From Chitinophagaceae bacterium 26-R-25 (GTDB lineage Bacteria; Bacteroidota; Bacteroidia; Chitinophagales; Chitinophagaceae): a stretch of 64,000 nt of DNA. Location: assembly GCA_029906195.1 (NCBI GenBank), contig JARWSJ010000002.1, forward strand, positions 1,178,001-1,242,000, given 5' to 3'. The notes beneath the pieces are model-generated. The model ran no database searches. It saw nothing but the letters and a program-made list of their open reading frames with translations, and had not been told where the DNA came from. Below, piece after piece: positions 60,199 to 64,000 of the stretch (its first letter is position 1; every line of letters begins with the position of its first letter). Made by a program: the position numbers and the translations under genes.

Positions 60199-60744
60199 AT
60201 GAGTCATCGTAGGGAATTTGATATCGCATTTGTGGGTTTAAAGCCTGGGGTTCATGAATATAACTATGAAATTAAAGATAAATTCTTTGAAGCGTACCAG
60301 GCGCAGGATTTTTCGAATGTAGACGCTACTGTAAAGTTAAGTCTTGATAAGAAGACCGGCTTTATGTTGTTGAAATTTGAAATTGGCGGCAAACTGGAAG
60401 TAGTTTGCGATCGTTGTGGAAATCCGCTCCCATTTAATTTGTGGGACGAATTTAACATAGTCGTTAAACTGGTGGAAAACCCGGAGGAAATGAATGAACA
60501 AGAGGAAGATCCCGATGTTTATTATATTTCAAGAACCGAGAGCCATTTACATGTATCCGATTGGATCTATGAGTTTATTAACCTTAGTATCCCGATGCAA
60601 AAAATGTGCAGTGAAGATGAAATGGGTGGACCAAAATGCAACAAAGAAGTACTTGATATGTTGAAAAAGATGGACACAGGGAACAACGAAACCCAAAACC
60701 CCATCTGGAAAGGGTTAGAGAAATTTAAAGATTTAGATAATTGA
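60199..60744 (+). CDS. yceD: DUF177 (YceD) family protein
   Basis: 181 residues. Contains the YceD zinc-like Cys pair VVCDRCGNPLPFN (about 79-91) and a second Cys pair near the end (MCSEDEMGGPKCN). Start ATG 60199 (MSHRREFDIAFVGL) chosen by the promoter box and by family length. YceD is found next to rpmF and plsX in most bacteria; in plants and E. coli it is linked to 23S rRNA accumulation. Here it is 26 bp before rpmF, the same order. Confidence 0.92.
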   Translation: MSHRREFDIAFVGLKPGVHEYNYEIKDKFFEAYQAQDFSNVDATVKLSLDKKTGFMLLKFEIGGKLEVVCDRCGNPLPFNLWDEFNIVVKLVENPEEMNEQEEDPDVYYISRTESHLHVSDWIYEFINLSIPMQKMCSEDEMGGPKCNKEVLDMLKKMDTGNNETQNPIWKGLEKFKDLDN

Positions 60745-60770
60745 TTATTTGTATTATAAATTGTTGAGTT

Positions 60771-60965
60771 ATGCCAAATCCCAAACGACGTCATTCACAG
60801 CAACGTTCTGCTAAAAGAAGAACACACTACAAAGCTGAAACAACAACTTTGAGTGTAGACAGCACAACTGGTGAAACACACGTACGTCATCGTGCACACG
60901 TGAGCGAAGGTAAATTGTTTTACAAAGGTAAATTGGTAGCTGAAAAAGCACCCATCAAGAAATAG
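60771..60965 (+). CDS. rpmF: 50S ribosomal protein L32
   Basis: 64 residues: MPNPKRRHSQQRSAKRRTHY, the L32 signature, followed by HVRHRAHVSEGKLFYKGKLV. It lacks the four zinc Cys of the C+ form, so this is the zinc-free type. It lies between yceD and plsX in the conserved operon order. Confidence 0.97.
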   Translation: MPNPKRRHSQQRSAKRRTHYKAETTTLSVDSTTGETHVRHRAHVSEGKLFYKGKLVAEKAPIKK

Positions 60966-61003
60966 TCCTTAGTTAATAGATTTATTTAATAGCTTGGCCG
61001 GAG

Positions 61004-61945
61004 ATGAACATTGGATTAGACATAATGGGTGGAGACTTTGCACCGCTAGAAGCTGTGAAGGGCCTTCATCTATTCATGAATGAACATGTTTCTCCGGCTA
61101 ATTTTGTGCTTTTCGGTGACGAAGAGAAAGTTCGACCGCTTTTGGAACAGTTCAATTTGAACGCTCCAAATATTTCCGTGGTGCACGCTCCTCAGGTAAT
61201 TGAGATGAACGAGCACCCCACAAAAGCCCTAAAGGAAAAACAACAGTCATCGATAGCTGTTGGTTTTTATGCTTTGGCAAAAGGAAAGATCGATGCCTTT
61301 ATCAGTGCAGGCAACACCGGCGCCATGCTGGTAGGAGCCATGTACAGTATCAAAGCTATTGAAGGTGTTTTACGCCCCACTATTTCTACTATTATTCCAA
61401 AACAAGACGGCACAGCTGGTTTATTGTTAGATGTAGGCCTCAATGCAGATTGCAAGCCTGAACATCTGAACCAATTTGCTATTCTTGGTTCGCTTTATTC
61501 CAAATACATTTTAGGCATTGAAAATCCTAAAGTGGGATTGGTCAACATAGGCGAAGAAGAAGGAAAAGGTAATATTCTTGCGCAGGGTACTTATCCTTTG
61601 CTAAAAGAAAATAACCAGATCACCTTCGTAGGAAACGTAGAGGGCCGTGATATTTTCGTTGATAAAGCAGACGTTATGGTTTGCGAAGGCTTCACTGGAA
61701 ATGTGATCCTCAAAATGGCTGAATCTTTTTACGAGATCACCCATCAAAAAGGCATTCGCCACGAATACCTTGAACAATTCAACTTCGAAAATTATGGAGG
61801 AACACCCGTTCTTGGGGTTTCCAAACCTGTAATTATCGGCCACGGTATTTCCCACGCCAAGGCCTTCATGAACATGATCAAACTTGCTGCAAAAATGATC
61901 GACTCAAAATTCCTGGATAAAATGCAGGAGAGCTTCAAGAGTTAA
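61004..61945 (+). CDS. plsX: Phosphate acyltransferase PlsX
   Basis: 313 residues. Makes acyl-phosphate from acyl-ACP as the first step of phospholipid synthesis, peripheral to the membrane. N-terminal IGLDIMGGDFAPLEAVKG (3-20), AFISAGNTGAMLVGAMYSIK, VGLVNIGEEEGKGN and VMVCEGFTGNVILKMAES are typical. It is 38 bp after rpmF. No fabH follows; the stop TAA joins the next repeat arm. Confidence 0.96.
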   Translation: MNIGLDIMGGDFAPLEAVKGLHLFMNEHVSPANFVLFGDEEKVRPLLEQFNLNAPNISVVHAPQVIEMNEHPTKALKEKQQSSIAVGFYALAKGKIDAFISAGNTGAMLVGAMYSIKAIEGVLRPTISTIIPKQDGTAGLLLDVGLNADCKPEHLNQFAILGSLYSKYILGIENPKVGLVNIGEEEGKGNILAQGTYPLLKENNQITFVGNVEGRDIFVDKADVMVCEGFTGNVILKMAESFYEITHQKGIRHEYLEQFNFENYGGTPVLGVSKPVIIGHGISHAKAFMNMIKLAAKMIDSKFLDKMQESFKS

Positions 61946-61975
61946 TTGAAAATTGAAAGTGGAAAATTGAAAATG
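61943..61975. repeat. Half TTGAAAA element after plsX
   Basis: TAATTGAAAATTGAAAGTGG and on, left-arm orientation only. It begins with the plsX stop codon. No inverted partner in the next 160 bp. Confidence 0.8.
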
Positions 61976-62057
61976 AGGTTTTGAGTTGTTGTTGAGGTGC
62001 CGTTCCATTTTACTACAGATATTATAGAGATTTAATGTGAACTGAGCGTTCAACAAT

Positions 62058-62098
62058 CCCTTTGCGGTCTTTGCTTCTTTGCGCCTTTGCGTGAAATA
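62058..62098. repeat. TTTGCG-unit repeat, copy 1
   Basis: CCTTTGCGGTCTTTGCTTCT and on through TTTGCGTGAAAT. It recurs with very few changes at 63767-63806, in the same orientation, and is built of CTTTGCG-like units. Confidence 0.85.
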
Positions 62099-62139
62099 TA
62101 ATAACTCCTATCTTCACCGCGAACGACAATCATTTATTC

Positions 62140-63066
62140 TTGAAAACAATTTTCACCTACATAAAGTATTCTTTTTCCATTATTGATAAGCGCATATTGT
62201 TGTGCGTTATTCCAGTTGTAGCGATGCTCATCACATTAAATTACACTTATCATATAGAAACAGAAGTTATTTACAGTTATAGGGGAGTAAAGCAGTTCTT
62301 TGGTTTTTATTTTATCTATTTAACGGCATTCATAATTCCTTACCTAATTATTTTTCTTTTCAAAAAAGAACTACTGACAAAGGATAAATTGTTTTGGGTG
62401 TTGGTCTTTGTTGCTCCGGCGATATTTGCTGTCAAGGTAAGTGCCGGCGGCTGGAAAGGCTTGATCAATCAGGTTTTGACGTCCCCATGGTCGCAGTATG
62501 TGGGTGTTATTGTTGACTTACCACTTCGACTGTGCATTACAGTTTGTTTGTTGTGGTTGGCAAGAAAAATATGGCAAAACGATGAAAGTTTTTGGGGTTT
62601 CACCACAAAAGGATTTGTATGGCAACCTTATGCCGTCATGCTTTTATGCATGATTCCGCTAATAACTTTCGCTTCTACGCAGCATGATTTTTTGCAAGCC
62701 TATCCAAAAATGAAAAATATCTATTTCATTGATGAACATGCTTCGAACAACTGGTTTTATCATTTGCTGTATGAGATTTCTTACGGACTGGACTTTGTAA
62801 GTATCGAGCTTTTTTTTCGGGGTTTTTTAGTGATAGCCTTTGCACGATATGTTGGTCCCGATGCCATTTTGCCGATGGCTGCATTTTACTGCAGCATACA
62901 TTTTGGTAAGCCTTTGCTGGAATGTATTTCTTCCTTCTTCGGTGGATTTTTATTGGGCTGTATCACTTACCGAACCCGCTCCATTCTAGGTGGCTTGATG
63001 GTGCATCTTGGCATTGCATGGATGATGGAAGTGGGGGGATATTTGGGCAACCTTTATGGACATTGA
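62140..63066 (+). CDS. CPBP-like polytopic membrane protein with altered protease motif
   Basis: 308 residues, about 8 membrane helices, TTG start at 62140. The C-terminal part resembles CPBP (Abi/Rce1-type) intramembrane proteases: SIELFFRGFLVIAFARY corresponds to motif 1 EExxxR, but the first Glu is Ile. Motif 2 is CSIHFGKP (His kept). Motif 3 is MVHLGIAWMM, where the expected Asn/Asp after HxxxN is Ala. It may be an inactive homologue or a divergent enzyme. Bacterial members help in bacteriocin immunity or protein maturation; no target is evident here. Confidence 0.75.
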   Translation: MKTIFTYIKYSFSIIDKRILLCVIPVVAMLITLNYTYHIETEVIYSYRGVKQFFGFYFIYLTAFIIPYLIIFLFKKELLTKDKLFWVLVFVAPAIFAVKVSAGGWKGLINQVLTSPWSQYVGVIVDLPLRLCITVCLLWLARKIWQNDESFWGFTTKGFVWQPYAVMLLCMIPLITFASTQHDFLQAYPKMKNIYFIDEHASNNWFYHLLYEISYGLDFVSIELFFRGFLVIAFARYVGPDAILPMAAFYCSIHFGKPLLECISSFFGGFLLGCITYRTRSILGGLMVHLGIAWMMEVGGYLGNLYGH

Positions 63067-63158
63067 TGTGTACGATGTACGAAGTACGGTGTACGAAATA
63101 CATTAGAATGATACACCCGAACGAATGTCGTACACCGTACATCGAACATCGCACACTT
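63067..63158. repeat. Inverted GTACGATG repeat element
   Basis: Left arm GTGTACGATGTACGAAGTAC and on (63067-63102); right arm 63124-63157 reads AATGTCGTACACCGTACATC and on. The unit is about 8 bp (GTACGAxG). It starts right after the stop of the CPBP-like gene. Confidence 0.85.
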
Positions 63159-63199
63159 CCCCGGGGAACGGTTTTTTAGCCATTATACAAAACATCCAC

Positions 63200-63706
63200 A
63201 TGAAACAGATTCTGGTTCTAATTGCCTGTTTTGCAGTGGTTTCCTGTAACAATAACGGGTCAAAATCACCGGCCAGTGAAGGGCATGCAGCTAGTGTAAC
63301 GCAGGAGAGGATTGAAAAACATACCGCGGACACGGCTTCTGTGCCTGATAAATCTCCGAGAAGCGGCGCCGTACAAACCGACTCCGTTTTAAATCTGGAA
63401 CTGCCACAAAATAATGATGGCTTGACAGTAAGAATCCTCAAGAAATCTGCACCTGTAATTTGTAATTTCCTGGTTAGAAATAAGGGCGTTCTTTCCGCCA
63501 GAATCATAACTCCTGATGATAAAGACAATATCCGGTTCAACCAGATATTTATGCCGGACAAATCTTCTGACGGGCCATTTGGAAAGGAGCTCAATTATGA
63601 CATTAAGAAGACAGGACTTTACAAATTGATAATAGGCGAGGATTTGATGGCGGAGAATCCTTACAAAGGTGAGTTTTCGCTGGAATTGAGAATAAGTCAA
63701 AAGTAA
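63200..63706 (+). CDS. Predicted lipoprotein, unknown function
   Basis: 168 residues from ATG at 63200, giving lipoprotein signal MKQILVLIACFAVVSCNNNG (Cys16); the longer frame from 63125 would start in the repeat. A Ser/Thr/Ala/Asp-rich linker (20-65) leads to a beta-sandwich-like domain of about 100 residues (LTVRILKKSAPVICNFLVRN, IRFNQIFMPDKSSDGPFGKE, GLYKLIIGEDLMAENPYKGE). It should face the periplasm or surface. The last codons AGT CAA AAG TAA are from the GTCAAAA repeat arm. Confidence 0.75.
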   Translation: MKQILVLIACFAVVSCNNNGSKSPASEGHAASVTQERIEKHTADTASVPDKSPRSGAVQTDSVLNLELPQNNDGLTVRILKKSAPVICNFLVRNKGVLSARIITPDDKDNIRFNQIFMPDKSSDGPFGKELNYDIKKTGLYKLIIGEDLMAENPYKGEFSLELRISQK

Positions 63707-63864
63707 AATTTAAAAAGTCAAAATACGATAAGCTGTTGATTATGCAGGTGTTATTTCAAGGATATCATCCTTTGCGGCCTTTGCTTCTTTGCGCCTTTGC
63801 GTGAAATTGTACAGGCACAACCTTAACGTTTTTGCCTTTTTACTTTTGCCTTTTTACTTTTTCT
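63693..63864. repeat. Inverted GTCAAAA/GTAAAAA element with an inner TTTGCG repeat
   Basis: Left arm AAGTCAAAAGTAAAATTTAA and on (63693-63724); right arm 63829-63864 (TTTTTGCCTTTTTACTTTTG). The centre holds the second TTTGCG-unit repeat (63767-63806), so one family is nested in another. It supplies the stop of the lipoprotein gene. Confidence 0.8.
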
Positions 63865-63880
63865 CCTGCCGCTATTATCG

Positions 63881-63888
63881 TACCTTTG
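63881..63888 (+). promoter_or_regulatory. Bacteroidota -7 promoter box (TACCTTTG) of the ABC-F gene
   Basis: Exact TAnnTTTG, 25 bp before the ATG at 63913. Confidence 0.65.
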
Positions 63889-63912
63889 CAACTCGAAAAA
63901 TTTAGCAATTAC

Positions 63913-64000
63913 ATGATTACGGTTAATAATGTTTCTCTATCATTTGGAAAAAGGGTATTGTTTGACGAAGTGAACTTAACGTTTAACAAGGGCAACTGTT
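63913..64000 (+). CDS. ABC-F family ATPase, N-terminal fragment (cut by window end)
   Basis: The first 29 residues begin MITVNNVSLSFGKRVLFDEV and continue into NLTFNKGNC. This is the start of an ABC-F ATPase (YbiT/EttA/Uup class, often starting ITVxNVSLxFGKRxLFDxV), just before the Walker A that would follow. ABC-F proteins act on the ribosome. The rest is beyond 64000, so which subfamily it is cannot be said. Confidence 0.8.
   Translation, partial: MITVNNVSLSFGKRVLFDEVNLTFNKGNC

Noticed and set aside
63067..63158. A transposon end at the GTACGATG repeat
   Set aside because: No transposase, target duplication or longer terminal repeat was found; it fits the local class of short-unit inverted elements.

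Overview
The window is a 64 kb piece of a Bacteroidota chromosome, most likely family Chitinophagaceae or a close relative. The evidence is a gene ending in a type A T9SS sorting domain, a lipidated TamA homologue (TamL) next to TamB, many Bacteroidota-type lipoproteins, and promoters of the Bacteroidota type (TAnnTTTG, for example TACCTTTG or TATCTTTG) close to start codons with few Shine-Dalgarno sequences. No rRNA, tRNA, CRISPR array, insertion sequence or prophage was seen. Gene order looks chromosomal and mostly housekeeping, with one surface-glycan island.

Layout. 1-5.2 kb: the end of an unknown membrane protein, serine dehydratase, an FKBP lipoprotein, a small membrane protein, and a two-gene unit (HU/SPOR-like membrane protein plus DUF985 cupin). 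5.4-13.5 kb: the outer-membrane assembly pair TamB/TamL. 14-15.9 kb: dnaK behind a candidate sigma-54 promoter. 16-17.4 kb: a propeller lipoprotein. 17.6-27.9 kb: a surface polysaccharide island with a sugar C-methyltransferase, an FkbM methyltransferase, a GDP-mannose dehydratase-like SDR, a GT9-like enzyme and another transferase-like protein on +, then two GT2 enzymes and a YfhO protein on -. 28-33.7 kb: queuosine-precursor transporter, GNAT, a large HExxH/propeller/outer-membrane protein and a META-domain protein. 33.9-38.1 kb: a T9SS-sorted protein followed by a YadA-head/S74 fibre protein. 38.2-42.1 kb: radical SAM protein, two related membrane/PH-like proteins and an agmatinase-family protein. 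42.5-49.3 kb: CcmE/CcmF, PurM, OsmC, a beta-barrel protein and LipA. 49.6-53.6 kb: a tandem DUF3857/transglutaminase pair. 53.8-57.8 kb: RibF, DUF4294, Smr protein, NPD-family oxidoreductase. 57.9-60 kb: bacterial NHEJ (LigD polymerase domain, Ku). 60.2-62 kb: the conserved yceD-rpmF-plsX operon. 62.1-64 kb: a CPBP-like membrane protein, a lipoprotein and the start of an ABC-F ATPase.

The most unusual feature is not a gene. About two dozen intergenic elements are built from short units of 7-9 bp (families TTGAAAA, AATTTGAAA, TTAAGAA, TAACTGAA, GTCAAAA, CTAAACGC, GTACGATG, ACGGAGG and others). Most are arranged as two inverted arms of about 30-40 bp around a variable centre of 7-150 bp. They sit at gene ends and in several genes they supply the stop codon and last residues. 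Some centres share short motifs although the arms belong to different families, and some elements are nested. They recall the heptanucleotide short tandem repeats known from cyanobacteria, but the paired inverted layout and capture of gene ends deserve separate study.

The genes point to a cell with an elaborate outer surface: lipoproteins, TamB/TamL, T9SS cargo, a fibre protein and polysaccharide synthesis. It also has CcmE/CcmF cytochrome c maturation with an unusual CxxxY CcmE, and NHEJ repair.
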